Below are positions 11,711-24,210 of a DNA stretch of 64,000 nt, one piece after another (within the stretch, counting starts at the first letter, position 1; the number at the start of each line of letters is the position of its first letter). The position numbers were made by a program, and so were the translations under genes. Source of the DNA: Leuctra nigra (Eukaryota > Arthropoda > Insecta > Plecoptera > Leuctridae). Location of the stretch: positions 24,555,073 through 24,619,072 of the forward strand of contig OW203767.1 in assembly GCA_934045905.1 (NCBI GenBank). The letters run 5' to 3'. The notes beneath the pieces were generated by a model that worked only from the letters and a program-made list of their open reading frames with translations, searched no databases and was not told the DNA's origin.

Positions 11711-13059
11711 ATAGATGTATACCTTACTCAAAAACAAAATATAAATTTGCAATAAAAAGTAGACCTTCCGGTTAGTCAGTAGCAAAAATATAACGGTCGA
11801 GTCCCTATTCGCCCCCATCTTTTCCACATTGATTTTCATTTTATATGCTTCTGAAATTGATTTATTGTTTTTATAGTATGTGCGTGAACCTGCACACCCC
11901 CGTTTACGTTCCAGAATTAGTGCGACTACCTCTAAAAAGTAATGAAGCAAATGTGTGGGGAGTCCCTAGTTCACAGCACCCTTAGAAACTTATTCTGGAA
12001 CTCTAGTCGCACTTATTAGCACTAATTCCGCAATAAATATCTGCAAAGTGTGAAGCATTTACCTTCCATGGGGATGCTGTAAACTTGGCACCTCCACATG
12101 CCTAACTAGAGTCATTGTTTAAGAGAATACTTCAATATAACTTAGTTGCCTTCAGTCAAACGGCTGACTACATCAATCCAAAAGTGTTAAACTCAATATC
12201 AAGAAATTTACTTTAGACCTTCTCTCAAAGGTGCAGATATTATTATTGAAGGCGTCCTCTCATTTCCATATTAAAAAATTGAGTTCATGCAGTACATGTT
12301 TTTATTCATCCATGAATCAGACATCATTAAGGCAGCTACAATTTTAATTAAAGATAACTAATAATACCATAGAATTGTTCTTTATAAAAACTATAAAAAA
12401 TATAATTGATAATTGAATACAACCAAAGTGGACGTATCATTATCAAATAAAGTTAATTTGTGAGAATAATTTCCTTATCATTATTAACTTGATGGCTAAT
12501 GAAGGCTCAGCATTTTGCAATGGACAGGTGAACTATAATTTATAGGATTGTTTTAAGGTTGGTCAAATCTCTGAAAACCTTGGATATAAACTGCATTCAC
12601 ATAATTACTGCACTTTCGATGCATTTCTTTCTTTATAAACCGGGGCCGTATTTCATCCGTCTATATTTCAAGTACACAGGGGAAAGAAATCACATTCTTC
12701 ATACCAAACTTCATTTTGTGATTTCAATTGATTGACACGTTGACTCTTAATGGCTATCTTAAAAGTAATCGATCGATAACATTTTAAACAGAAACTGGTT
12801 AGAGGTTGGTTTTTCTGATAATTTAACGTATTGTTTCTTCACATTATACGGACGTATAGGTAAGTTTATGGCCTTGCGATTAATTTAGTCATCTTTAAAT
12901 ACAAGTCAGGTCTGATATACATTTAAAAAAATTACAGACTGTTGGAAACAGAATAATGCAACGTTGTTTTTTCACTCATTCGACAATTATAACTTAGCAT
13001 TGATGTCGTACTACTGTGTTTCGTATATATAAATGTGTAAATGATATGTCATTATCAAG
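11711..13059. other. No gene seen
   Basis: AT-rich with short frames only; no repeat family recognised. A family-1 5' fragment (cttgaaacttatggctcgaa) appears at 13070-13110. Confidence 0.5.
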
Positions 13060-13265
13060 CTAGCTACTTGAAACTTATGGCTCGAATCTGATTTTTTTTG
13101 TCTATGTGTTCTTTTAGCATTACATTTCAAACTATAACGGTTCTGGCCAATTTATTCACAAAACATTTATTACTGTCCTGTTTGGGAACCTAATGATTTC
13201 CAGCTCCCAGATTTCCAGCCGCAGTGAGTAATCAGTCAAGTTCCATTAATGCTTGGTATTAAGGA

Positions 13266-15088
13266 ACCCATAAAAAACACTCCGTGTAAAAATACCAGCC
13301 AAGTCTCTTCAACTTAAAAAAAATAATGAAATCTAAAAATTCTGCACTGAAAAGTAGTGATATCAAAATATTAGCCAAGTCAAAACTTTATTTGAAAATC
13401 AAAAAATACTTGGCGCATCGTGTACATAAATAGCTTGGAAGTATAAGCCAATTATAAATTATACATGAAATATACATATACATAGTATACCTATAATGCC
13501 CTAAAAAAACGATGCGCCAAGTATTTTTTGATTTTCAAATAAAGTTTTGACTTGGCTAATTTTTTGATATCACTACTTTTCAGTGCAGAATTTTTAGATT
13601 TCATTATTTTTTTTAAGTTGAAGAGACTTGGCTGGTATTTTTACACGGAGTGTTTTTTATGGGGATATCACTACTTTTTTTAGTTTATTCTTACAACTTA
13701 CGTGTGACACATATCACATGAACAATTACTAAATCCTTTAAAAAAAATTACCCTTTACAATTTGGTTATTCTCATGAAAAAAACAAAGGTTTCATTCCAA
13801 TCGGTCAACCCAGTTCCGAGATATGGCAACACGTCGGTTTTCAAAATGGCCGCCGAACTTTCTGCACTGCCACATAGAATTTATAACTATAAATGATGTG
13901 TATCATTTTTAGCTTTCTGAATATGTATTTATTGTATAGGAGGGGATTATAATGATTTATAAATTTGAATGACGTCATTTCCGGCCTCATAAATAGGAAA
14001 ATTCTAGTTTGACTGTTCCTATTCCATAGAGATGTCCTTCCGAATCGTTTGGCACTAGTTTCATACCGATCTGTCAACCAGTTTTCGAGATATTACGTCG
14101 TTTCTTCCGATTTCAAAATGGCTGCTGAAATCACTGACCTCTTGAATTATAATTTAAACATGATTTCATTTTATTATAAGCAGTCTCAAATAGTATATTT
14201 ATTGCATCAAAATGTAAATTTGTGCGATTTTTAAAATGTGTGACGTCATTTCCGGTTTCAGTATGGGAAACTGCAAATATTATTGATGATAATACATAAA
14301 GTTGACCGTCTAAATTGTTACGCGTTGGTTTCGTTTAAATCTATTAAGACGTTATTAAGATATGATGTCATTTCTGGTTTCAAAATGGTGGCTTCCGGTT
14401 GGTTTTATATCAAGTCAAATAATATCACAAAAGAACATACGTTACATAAATATCAAAATAATTGGATCAAATTTGTTGCCGAAATGCCAATCGATGAATT
14501 AAATTTCATGACGTCATTTCCGGTTTCGTTAACATAAATTTTAGTCTGTTGCTATTGATTATCCATATAGATGACCGTCCGAATCGTTTGGCGCTATTTT
14601 CGTTCCAATCGGTCTAGCCGTTGTTGAGATATGACGTCACTTCCGGTTTCAAAATGGCGGCACAAAAAATTCATGGGGTGAAGGTTAAATCAGACGCCAA
14701 AAGTGCACACGTGGTAAAAATGTGAGATCAATCGGTTCAGCCGTTTAGGCTGTGGCCTGTTTACCGGATTTTAGCTCCAGCCTACTACTACTACTACTGA
14801 GATTATTACTGATTATTATTATGAAAACCGCCCTAAAACACTGTTTTCACGGCCCTCTAGCGTGCAAAGGGCGTAACCTATTGTTCCCAAATTTGGTATA
14901 TGTTGTAGGGTGGGCCATAGCTCGAAATTAAGATATATCGCAATAATGTGAGATTTCCCAATTTTAAGATCCAGTAGGCCGAAAATGCCACTTTGATGCT
15001 TACAGTAAAAGTGGGTTTGCTCCAGCCTTTATTTGAGAGTGTGCGCGCCGTACGACTTGGCTGGCGTGGAGCGACCGCTCCACTAGAT
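13266..15088 (+). mobile_element. Family-2 element, copy 2
   Basis: The foldback 13266-13668 is followed by a 1.1-kb interior containing about four units built on 'gaatcgtttggcgct...gagatatgacgtcacttccggtttcaaaatggcgg', a (cta)n/(att)n microsatellite at about 14790-14820, a conserved 250-bp 3' block, the hairpin GGAGCGACCGCTCC, and CTAGAT. Its 5' terminus (aaccca) is trimmed compared with copies 1 and 3. Confidence 0.75.
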
Positions 15089-15270
15089 AAGATGTATTTT
15101 TCATTGTTTTAATGTTTCCTATAACCTATAGGAAAACTATATGAATAGTAGGTTTAATATTCCTTTTCTCTAAAAAAAGTTTTGAACCAAGGAGAAGCCA
15201 AAAGCAAATTTGTGAACCATTTTGTGGTCGTTTTGTGTGTTTTTTCCAAGAGTTAGGTGATTGAAGCTGG

Positions 15271-15402
15271 AGTGCGATTACATAAAATGAGAACATTCTT
15301 GTCACGGTGACAGTTTCTCATCTCACCTGAGGAGGCCGTGAATAACATTGATATGAGAACATGGTCACGCGACAAGAAAGTTGTCATTTTATGTGATCGC
15401 AC
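15271..15402. repeat. Small inverted-repeat element
   Basis: GTGCGATTACATAAAATGA is inverted at the right as TCATTTTATGTGATCGCAC; the loop is about 55 bp. Probably a MITE; no clear target duplication. Confidence 0.55.
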
Positions 15403-16669
15403 ACCTGTTAGCAAATGATGTCTTCTATCTATAATAAACAAGAGTATAATAAACAATAAGTGTATAATTATTAAATATAATGCTCACATGCCTTAAGAGT
15501 CGACAGTAATATATTTGAAAATTTCGATTCCGATGTAAAAAATCCAAGAAATGCATAAAAATGTATTAGCTCTGGGTTGTACGTGACATTTTGTGATATT
15601 TAATCGTGTGTTGCATGTTGCATATACTGCTGTGAAGTAGGTTATATTAATTTAAATATTGAAAACCACAAAAAACCATAAAAAGGCGGCTCCTACTTTT
15701 TTCTTCGTGGCTTGACCGATTGTCTCCAAATTTTTACAGCACAGAGATAAAGAGTAAATATGTGCCTCTTGGGCTTCAAAAAAATAATAAAAAATGTTTT
15801 TACTCGTGTTGAGGAGGTGCCAATATGAAAAATATATGGGTCCTTTTGGCAACTCTGCCCTGAAAATACTAAACAAAAAATAACCCTTTTGTCGCACTAG
15901 AGGCACAGAATTATTATTTATCTATAATCTGTGAATTTTGAAAACAATCGGTAAAACCGTTTAGAAAAAATTAGGGCCGCCTTTTTGTGCTTCATAAAAC
16001 ATGGATTTCATCAAGAATCAGACTCTTAATTGCTCCTGGTGTGTTACTTGCTACTGAACACTTTAAGAAATTAGTGGATATTTCCAGTTCTATTGTGATA
16101 TTGGCTTACACAAGTCCACAGCATCCAATGGGGCTGGACACTGCATCAGAAGTTTTGACTCGAGTACCAAAAACGTAAAATCCCGATATGTTCAAGTAAG
16201 AGAATTTGCTCGAACTCCATGTAACGGCTACCCTATCGTTTTTGTTCCAACGTGAATTACATATAAATCAAAGATTTATATCTGCAAATTGTCTTAGCAA
16301 TTAAATTTCAAACAAGTCACATTTAAAAGTGAATCACATATCTTTTATATCTTTTTCAGACGCATTGTATTGGCTGAAATATCAGGTTCAATGATTTAAT
16401 TTCAATCAATTCAATTGATGTTTAGCGATTGATTTATTTTCATTAGCACTGGAATTTATCTCAATAGACAGAGATTGTCTTCGATTAGGATGCAGCTTTT
16501 TGTAGCATGGAAAGAGGAAATTACAAGTCGGCTTTTTGGTTCTCGCCTTATCGGTTCTGTTCCTCACTCATGTCTATAGGGAGACATTTACGTCAAAATT
16601 CAATCAAAGGAAGTGGTCTATGTATTAAACGGCTTGACTGATAATTTATCTGCTTTATATAACTAAAGG
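15403..16669. other. No gene seen
   Basis: Short frames only (longest 84 codons on the minus strand, without motifs). A decayed family-1 terminus follows at about 16672-16712 (cgctctgtgtacttaacgcg). Confidence 0.5.
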
Positions 16670-16715
16670 AACACGCTCTGTGTACTTAACGCGTTGATAA
16701 GCAAGCCTTCGTATA

Positions 16716-16894
16716 GACCAATTCAGAAATTATCTGGATGGCTCTGGATTCTAATGAATTTCACATGCAGTTTTTCCAAGTGTGTATTCATATTGTAACC
16801 CATTGTTGTAAAACACTACTAGATATATGGAAAACCAAACTGTATGTGAATTTATCTAGAAACCAGAGCCACCCAGATATTTTCTGAATTGGTC
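16716..16894. mobile_element. Palindromic MITE with TA duplication (second copy)
   Basis: Ends GACCAATTCAGAAATTATCT are inverted. TA flanks both sides (16714-16715, 16895-16896). The arms share 'tggctctg' and 'tgcagtt' with the copy at 3112. Confidence 0.7.
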
Positions 16895-17040
16895 TATTGC
16901 ATGCGAATTAATATGCGTTTGAAAATTGCTGCTCTATAATAGACCTTGGAAATAATAAGGAAACAATTTCTGTGAAATTTCTCGGATAATTTAGAAAAAT
17001 ATTTCAAAACAAGCATGAAATGCTAGTAAAATGTCAAACA

Positions 17041-17318
17041 GTTCATGCAATTTTTTTCTGAATATTGTCTACAACGCCTAAATGTTTGTCCCAATGACCA
17101 TACAAAATGTAAATTTGATCGGTCAATGGCATATTTTTTTATTTTTCGATCAATCATTGGAACTTGTGAAAAAATGTACACGTGACAGCTTATAATGGCA
17201 TTAGTGAGTACAAAATTTCAGATGAATTGGTTGACAATTGGAAAGACACAAACAGGAAAAAGCACATAGAGAAAGGGAGTCATAGATTGGGATTGCAGAG
17301 CCATAAGAGTTAGGTGAC
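17041..17318 (-). mobile_element. Family-1 5' half
   Basis: Matches the 5' half of the copy at 1-421 (tttgatcggtca, gccataagagt). Both ends are degraded. The remaining sequence to 17924 shows nothing. Confidence 0.45.
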
Positions 17319-17924
17319 CTCGATTACAAATTAATTCTGCACGTGAGCAAGTGGACAAACTTTAAACCTCATCGACCCAAAATCCCTGCACCGCTTACGA
17401 ATCATTTAACAAAGCGAAGCAAACTGCTTTTATTAATCGAATCAAGTTGATGAGAGGATTCAGCAATCCAATTACAGATAACGAGGAAACGTCAATCAAT
17501 CAGCAGCATTTGCTTTCTAGAGGCGATTAAAGAAACAAAGAGAGTTGAAAAACAACCAACAGTGATGTTTGCTGCAAGGACTTGCTGTTCAGCAGGGGCT
17601 TAGAGCGTTTATATTATTAGCAAATTATAACTTCTCAAAATAAAATCCAAAATCCAAATTCTCCAAATACTCTCAAATTAAAATATTAATTAATTTAATT
17701 ATCTTTATTAAAACAGATTTGCATACAGTGTACACAGTGTCTGAGTAAGCTTTTTCTAAGAGGTTCAACCTAAATAAAAACTACAGAACTTACATAGTAA
17801 CAGCAAACCTAAATTCTCTTACGTTAGAGATTTTTCGTTTATCATAAGCATTCAATGTTAAATAAAAATAAGTCCACTACATTTATAGGTACCTTTACGA
17901 ATTTAATAATGATTTGAATCTAAT

Positions 17925-18190
17925 TCGAGAAAACAAAGAACAGTACTCTGGTGGCTATTGTGGTACAAGGTAAATTAATTATTACTAATGATGGGGGAAC
18001 ATTTGATTAAATATGTATTTGATTTAGTTGTTTGTTATGGCTAAAAAAGTAAATTTACATCTAAATTTCAATTTCAATTGTTTCTCCTATTCACTGCACT
18101 TGAAACCCGAACTTGTAAAAACAAATAAGTGAATCTGTAGACTGACAGTAGTTATCTTGCCAGACATCACGTATCGCTTATTTGCGCGAA
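17925..18190 (+). repeat. Family-3 repeat copy
   Basis: Shares attcgagaaaa, tagttgtttgttatggct and catcacgtatcgcttatttg with 7520 and 11413. Confidence 0.55.
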
Positions 18191-18500
18191 TTAAATAATT
18201 GTCGGCAACTATCTCACTTGACGAGTTAATAATGATAGCAAGGCTTTGAATTTAAATTTAGTTATAGGTTTACTTTTTTAGCCATAACAAACAAATAATC
18301 AGATTTTTATACAAATGTGCCCCTTACATCCGACCCTTGAACTAGCACCTCTGTAATCACCAGAGTGCAGTAGTGTTCCTAGTTTTCTCGAAGGTCTACA
18401 CTAACGCCCCATCTAACTCTAGTAGATGAGCTCTGATTTCATTGATAAAAACAAGGATTGATTGTCAAGGAACCTGACAAGCAGCCAATCCATTTCACAA
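18191..18500 (-). repeat. Family-3 repeat copy, inverted
   Basis: Read on the minus strand it gives caatccttgttttta, then gaaaactaggaac, then ttgttatggctaaaaaagta, in the same order as 11150-11600. With the preceding copy it makes a head-to-head pair. Confidence 0.5.
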
Positions 18501-18791
18501 GAAGTGCAATTTCATTTACATGATACCTTTCCTGAAAGCTATTAAACTCATTGATCTTTTATGATTCCAAGTCTAAAAATACTAGGCATTGGGAAATCTA
18601 TGATGGATGTGTGCTCGCAAAATTATGTGTTTTATTCCATGAACTTCAAAATGTTGCGTTATCCATTAGTTTCTATCTCAATACTCAATAGTGGAGTAAA
18701 ATGTGTATTTTTTCATAATAAATGTTCACGGGACCTTGTCTCACGATTTAGGTAACCGAAATTCAAGGAGAGAATGCAATAGAAATTATAA

Positions 18792-19402
18792 CTAGGAAAA
18801 CGCTCAGTGTAACGCGTTGATGAGCGAGCACGGGTACGCGCAAATTCTTGAACCGGAAATGCGTACACAACGCACAGAAAACATATACATCCATATTGAA
18901 TTGATTATGATATCAACTTAAAAGTATATGCTTTTCATCGAAACTTTAAAATAGCATCTAAGCACCTGGTTCATAAAGCAAAAATCAGAATCAATTCAAC
19001 TGGCACTGGAAAACATTCATTTCGATACTTCATTACTGACAGATGATAAAAATTTCAATACGTTCATACGTTCTTAACTGATTGGGATGAAATTTTGTAA
19101 AATAAGAGACAATATTGGTCTTAATGATCATGCAAAATATGAGTTTGATCAGAATTATCGAAGACCGTTTTCATTTTTCAGCCTATCAGGAGATATTTAT
19201 TTAAATTTTAACCAATGAATGGATTTCAAAAAAATTTGGGGTCTGCAAACAGAAAAGGTTGTCTCCACATGTGTGCAAAATTTCAGCCCGATCGAAGAAA
19301 AACTCTGACCTGTATACAGTCAGGTAACAGAAAAAAAAACAAAAAAAAACAGAGGTTCGTGCCAAAAGAGCCAAAAGGAGACGCTCGCTTCGCTCGCTCA
19401 AT
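18792..19402 (-). mobile_element. Family-1 copy, complete
   Basis: The 3' end is CTAG at 18795-18792 with the stem-loop and GCTCGCTCATCAACGCG; the 5' end is TTGAGCGAGCGAAGCGAGCG at 19402. About 610 bp; orientation opposite to the copy at 1632. Confidence 0.75.
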
Positions 19403-19924
19403 AAATCAATCTAAACACAATTGTTAATTAACCTTTTCATTATGGATAGTCTTGAAAGTAAGAATCTTGAGGTGGCCTTTCCAATTCCACTAGACGATGA
19501 TGTGAACTGATAGCGTCAATAAAACTTGCACATTACCGTAATATCTTAACGCCATCAGGAAAATAATTAATCCAAGTAATCTAAAGATAATACATTTCCT
19601 ACAAGGCCATTCAACAAGGATTACACACTTTTGCTGATTTTATTCTGTTTTTGCAATCAGTTGGTTACTGGTAAAATGTGCAATTTTAATGTGTATTTTT
19701 AAACTCAATGTTTGTTAATTTTGATGATGATGATGATGATGGTGGCAAACATAAAGCGCAAATAAATCAGTTTTAATGATTAAGCATATTTACCTAAGAT
19801 AGAAGCTAAAAGAAATTATCATAAATCCCAAATACTTCGTTCCGACTCAATTTTTCCCTTTTTAATTACTGATTAATTTTCACTTTGAAACTGTTATTAG
19901 ATTTTCATAATAATTGTTAGCATT

Positions 19925-20782
19925 ATTGAGCGAGCGAAGCGAGCGTCTCCTTTTGGCTCTTTTGGCACGGACCTCTGTTTTTTTTTTTTTTTTTTCTGTT
20001 ACTGACGATATACAAGTCACAGTTTTTCTTTGATCAAGCTGAAAATTTGCACACATGTACTGACCATTTCCGGGCGTTGCAGACCCTAATTTTTTTGAAA
20101 TCTCTGATTGGTTCAAATTTAAAAAAAATTATCTTTCGATTGGTTGGTTTGATCAATTTGAAATTTAGCAAAGTCATTGCAACCAACATTGTACCCAATC
20201 ATAATAAATTTCAGCCAAATCCTCCCATTGGTTCAAATTTGAAACCATTTTTCCTCTGATTTTTGAAATTTAAACTAGAACCGATTGACCGATCAACTCA
20301 AAACTTTGCATGGTCATTGGTACCAACATTTAAGGTATTTTTGCCAATTTTCAGTCAAATCTGTCGTTATTTTTAAAAGTTTTTGTAATTTTAGGGACAT
20401 TTTGCTTGTTGGCTGTCAAATTCACGGCGACTTCGAATCTTCAGTGCAAAGCAAGGTAGTTAGAGCAGAAAGTTTCAAACGAAATGAAACTAATAATGAC
20501 CGTTCAACAGATTGTACACACTAATATCATATGATTTGAGTGGTCCCAGGTATATATATTTTTTTTAAAGAGATCCTGTGATTTTTGAATATTAACAAGG
20601 AACAGTTCAATCATAAAGGTTGATACTAACATTTTAGGAATATTTAGAGATTTTTATTCAAGTCTGACGAAATTCAAGAATTATTGGCTTTTAATGATAT
20701 TTTCGATAGACAGAATTTCGGTTCGAGGTGTTCTGCGTATCCGTGCTCGCTCATCAACGCGTTACTCAGAGCGTTTTCCTAG
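19925..20782 (+). mobile_element. Family-1 copy, complete
   Basis: 5' TTGAGCGAGCGAAGCGAGCG, T17 run, internal blocks, then the same 3' block as 38060-38600 and CTAG at 20779-20782. It shows the uninterrupted sequence at the point where the retroposon entered the copy at 5083. Confidence 0.75.
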
Positions 20783-21583
20783 TTTTATTTTATATTATGG
20801 TTGTTGGTTTTTATATATTTGTTTATCCATTTATCCATTTATTGATAAATAAAAAAATCGTTTCTCTCTGAATTCATATTTATACCTGCTAAATAACAAC
20901 ATCATCACTTCCTCTTCAAAAGCAAGCAATTCCACACAATAAATTCAATAAATCAGAAAAAAATATATTTGCCTGTGTTTCAAAATAATTTTATGGTACC
21001 TAATTCCGACAAAGTATTGTTTTATTTATTTCACTTGATTTGCCTTAAGCAAATATAAAACTAATGATATAAATTAATTAAAGAATCTCATAATTAATTA
21101 TATTTAAAAATGTGCTAAATTAAATACTTATTATGTATTTACCTTATATATATTCCGAAAGAATTTCAATGTTATATTTTCTCTAGCACTTGGATTAATT
21201 GAATACATATTATTTATACCTAATATGAAATTATTTCTTACCTAGATGTTAAGAATGTCTGAATGTGTGCCATGCGCATGAAGTCAAAGGATTTAGAAAC
21301 GTATTAATCTAAAGTTTACTTGTTATTGAAGTTCTAACGTTCAGAATCATGAAGGTAATATTTTTTTTATTATCACGTTAATATTACACAATATACAAAC
21401 ATTTAGAGTATTTACCACAATGATAATAATTTACAGTAATTACTTACACTTATAATAATAATTACATTAATTATTTACAATAATAATTATAATAATTATA
21501 ATATTATAATATCGGTACAAAATTTAAATTTATATTGGAAAACCCATTGCAATTAATTTAAAAAAATTACAACCGTGTATCCA
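20783..21583. other. No gene seen
   Basis: Strongly AT-rich; short imperfect repeats of aataattataa at 21420-21510. Confidence 0.5.
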
Positions 21584-21835
21584 TAGGTAGAACGCTGGAA
21601 GTCCATTTTCTCGATTTTGCGTTGAACACTTTTTTTGGAATGATGTAATCACTGATGTAAATAAAATAAAATAAAATAAAATAAAATACAGCTATTTTCA
21701 AGTATACTCTCACACAATGACTCATGTCACCATTACAAATATGTTTGGCTGAAAGTAGAATTACAGCTAATCTCAAGAGCTCATTTTTCAGCTCATCTCA
21801 AGAATCATTGTGGTGGACTTCCGGCCTTCTACTTC
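21584..21835. mobile_element. TIR element (family also at 56935)
   Basis: Left end GAACGCTGGAAGTCCATTTT and right end, inverted, GTAGAAGGCCGGAAGTCCAC. An (aaaat)n microsatellite sits at 21659-21688. A half copy with 'ttttgcgttgcacactttcat' lies at 28570-28632. Confidence 0.5.
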
Positions 21836-22244
21836 TGATGTACAGAACTATCAACATCATTGTCTGTCTTCAGATAACAAAAACACTAGAAAAAATTTAA
21901 AAAATTCGTATACACAGCTTACACGGCTTTTCGTATACAGACGTGATTCCACAAAATTGAGTACAACAAAAATAACAATGTTCAGTAATCAGTACATATT
22001 GATTGTTCGCAATGCACTTTTGTTGAGAATTAGAAGACTACCTTGGAAAAGGTTGAAAACCTCTGCTTTATCGGGAGTGTAAAGTGTTGTGAAAAAGAAG
22101 TGGAGGTGCCGTGCTTTGTCGTGGTTGTGGTGCTGCGTGCCATCTATCGGCAATGTGGGGAACTAGGGTAGAAGTTTCCTCTTCTCAGTCTCATTTAACT
22201 TTCGTAGATCGCTGCAATGTACGAGGACCAACATACAATTATAA

Positions 22245-22838
22245 CTAGTGACAAGAATTGTATGCAATTGCATGTTTTAATTATTCCATCAAAAGACTTG
22301 CAAAAACAGTAATAAATCCTGTTTAGGTCACCCTGATTCCAAATATATGCATTTTATTGACATGCATTTTGCATATTTTGGCATTTTTAGGGTGATTCTG
22401 CATGTTTTAAGGTTTTTCTGCATATTTTGCATATTTTGGCATTTTTACCACGAAAAACCATAAAAATCAACTTTTATGAAACACAGTTTAAGGGCGGCCA
22501 TACTTTTTTTCCCGCCAACGGTTGGTTTGGAGCGGTTTTAGAGGGAAATACGAAATATAAACTGCCATATTTGGCACACGGTTATGAATATCAAAAAATC
22601 AAAATGTAGATAAAGGTTCAATACATGTCACCTAAGTCTTGCTTTTTCGATATTCATACCCGTTTGCCAAATATGGCAATTTATATTTCATATTTCTCTC
22701 TAAAACCGCTCCAAACCGACCGTTGCCGGGAAAAAATGTATGACCGCCCTTAATTTTATACGTTTTTGCATATTTGCATGTTTTGGCATTTTATTTTGCA
22801 TATTCCTGGGTTTTATATTGCATATAATTCTTGTCCCT
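22245..22838. mobile_element. hAT-type MITE with 8-bp duplication
   Basis: Ends TAGTGACAAGAATTGTATGC and, inverted, TAGGGACAAGAATTATATGC. AATTATAA is repeated exactly at 22237-22244 and 22839-22846. The interior is built of 'gcatattttggcattt' repeats and holds a nested TTAA element. Confidence 0.8.
22492..22749. mobile_element. TTAA-flanked inverted-repeat MITE nested in the hAT MITE
   Basis: TTAA at 22488-22491 and 22750-22753; termini GGGCGGCCATAC and (inverted) GGGCGGTCATAC; arms of about 100 bp and a 50-bp loop. TTAA duplications suggest piggyBac mobilisation. Confidence 0.75.
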
Positions 22839-22846
22839 AATTATAA

Positions 22847-23818
22847 CCTTACACCTTACTCGATAGGGAAGTTGGCGTTGCATGTTGTTATTTAATCCCA
22901 AAAACAATACTCGTGTACGTTCGGTTAAAAAAAAATCAACACTGAAAAGGATAAAAAAGGAGTCAAATACAATGACTGTTTCAAATATTTAATCGTACCT
23001 TTAAATTTAAAAAAAAAACACCGATAAATAAAAAGGACTTTAAAAAGAAATGTTGCAAAAAGAAAGTTATACAAGTACATTTTCTTCTGTCTTTATAGAG
23101 TCCGTATGCATCATGCTGCTTTTGCTATTGGCTATTTTGTAATTTTATCAAAGGCAATAGAAGAAAGATTTCTTGGTGTAGTACCTACCTGGTAAAATAA
23201 GGACGGTTGGATTTAATGACGGGGGACGACTGGGCTATATAAGTATAGTAGGGTAGATCTTCTTAGAAATTGCAAAGAAACATGCTCATTTATTTTTCAT
23301 AAATTTATTTATTTATATTGACTGAGAGTCTGGGAGCCGTTGAAGTTATTGGATGTCGGTTCTTCGGTAGAAGCTCCTTGAGTTGTTTGTGGTTTATTTA
23401 TTTATTTATTTATTTATTTATTTCGAATGGGAAAAAGCATACATGGTCTAAGGGAAAAAAACTTATATTTTATTTTTTATAACAATTAAAAACAATGTAA
23501 ATGTATATATTTAAAAACCTAAAACTATCGTAATGTAAACTTTGGAGATACCAGGCATAATAGCCTCCAGTGCATCTTCATAGAGATTTGAAATGTTCTC
23601 AACTCACACACAGATGCTATCTAGTGGTTAATGGATAAAAAATAACATTAACAATAATTCACACATAATTGCGGTTTTAATTACATCTAAATGAGTCAAG
23701 TTTCTGGTACGAGTGCTGAGAAAAATAATGTCTGTATCTTGTATCAATGAGAAAATGTTATTGTGAAATGAAAAGACTGCCTCATAAAGATGGTAAACGG
23801 CAAACCATGACTCTGCAT
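22847..23818. other. No gene seen; (TTTA)n at 23393-23423
   Basis: AT-rich sequence with one clear tetranucleotide microsatellite. No coding or transposon ends seen. Confidence 0.5.
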
Positions 23819-24179
23819 CATGGTGTTGGGTAAATTCCTCAAAAAAGTTCCTTTGAACAAAGTGGAGTTCCAGTAATTACCTGGAACTCTAAATTGAGTC
23901 AGCAAAGCGAACAAGTATATTTTCAGAAATCAGGTTTATTTATAGGTAGACATAAAAAATGCATCATTATTTATTATAAATTCTTAGCAAATCATTTCAT
24001 AAGACGTACTATATGTTTATTCGATAGGAACTAAAAAATAGCGTGAAATCAGTTCCAAAGTTCATTACAAAAAGGAACTTTATAGTTCTTAAGTTCCTTA
24101 AAAAATATATGAACTAAGTTACATTAAAAGTTCCCCAAAAAGGAACTAGTTCCCGGTAACAAGTTCCTCCTCAACACTG
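23819..24179. mobile_element. hAT-like remnant just 3' of the LRR gene
   Basis: The right end reads, outward in, CAGTGTTGAGGAGGAACTTG, a hAT-type terminus. The left end (GGTGTTGGGTAAATTCC) is a diverged version. The 8 bases on each side (ctctgcat at 23811-23818 and ttctgcac at 24180-24187) agree at six positions, as an aged 8-bp target duplication would. The interior repeats 'aagttcc/ggaactt' blocks. It begins 23 bases beyond the stop codon of the LRR gene. Confidence 0.55.
23935..24021 (-). promoter_or_regulatory. Candidate poly(A) signals of the LRR gene
   Basis: Three AATAAA hexamers read on the minus strand at 24021-24016, 23975-23970 and 23940-23935, about 190-275 bases after the stop codon. 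All three lie inside the hAT remnant at 23819-24179, so the gene may use transposon-supplied polyadenylation. Which one is used cannot be told from the sequence. Confidence 0.4.
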
Positions 24180-24210
24180 TTCTGCACTACAGAATGTGGT
24201 TAGAATACCA

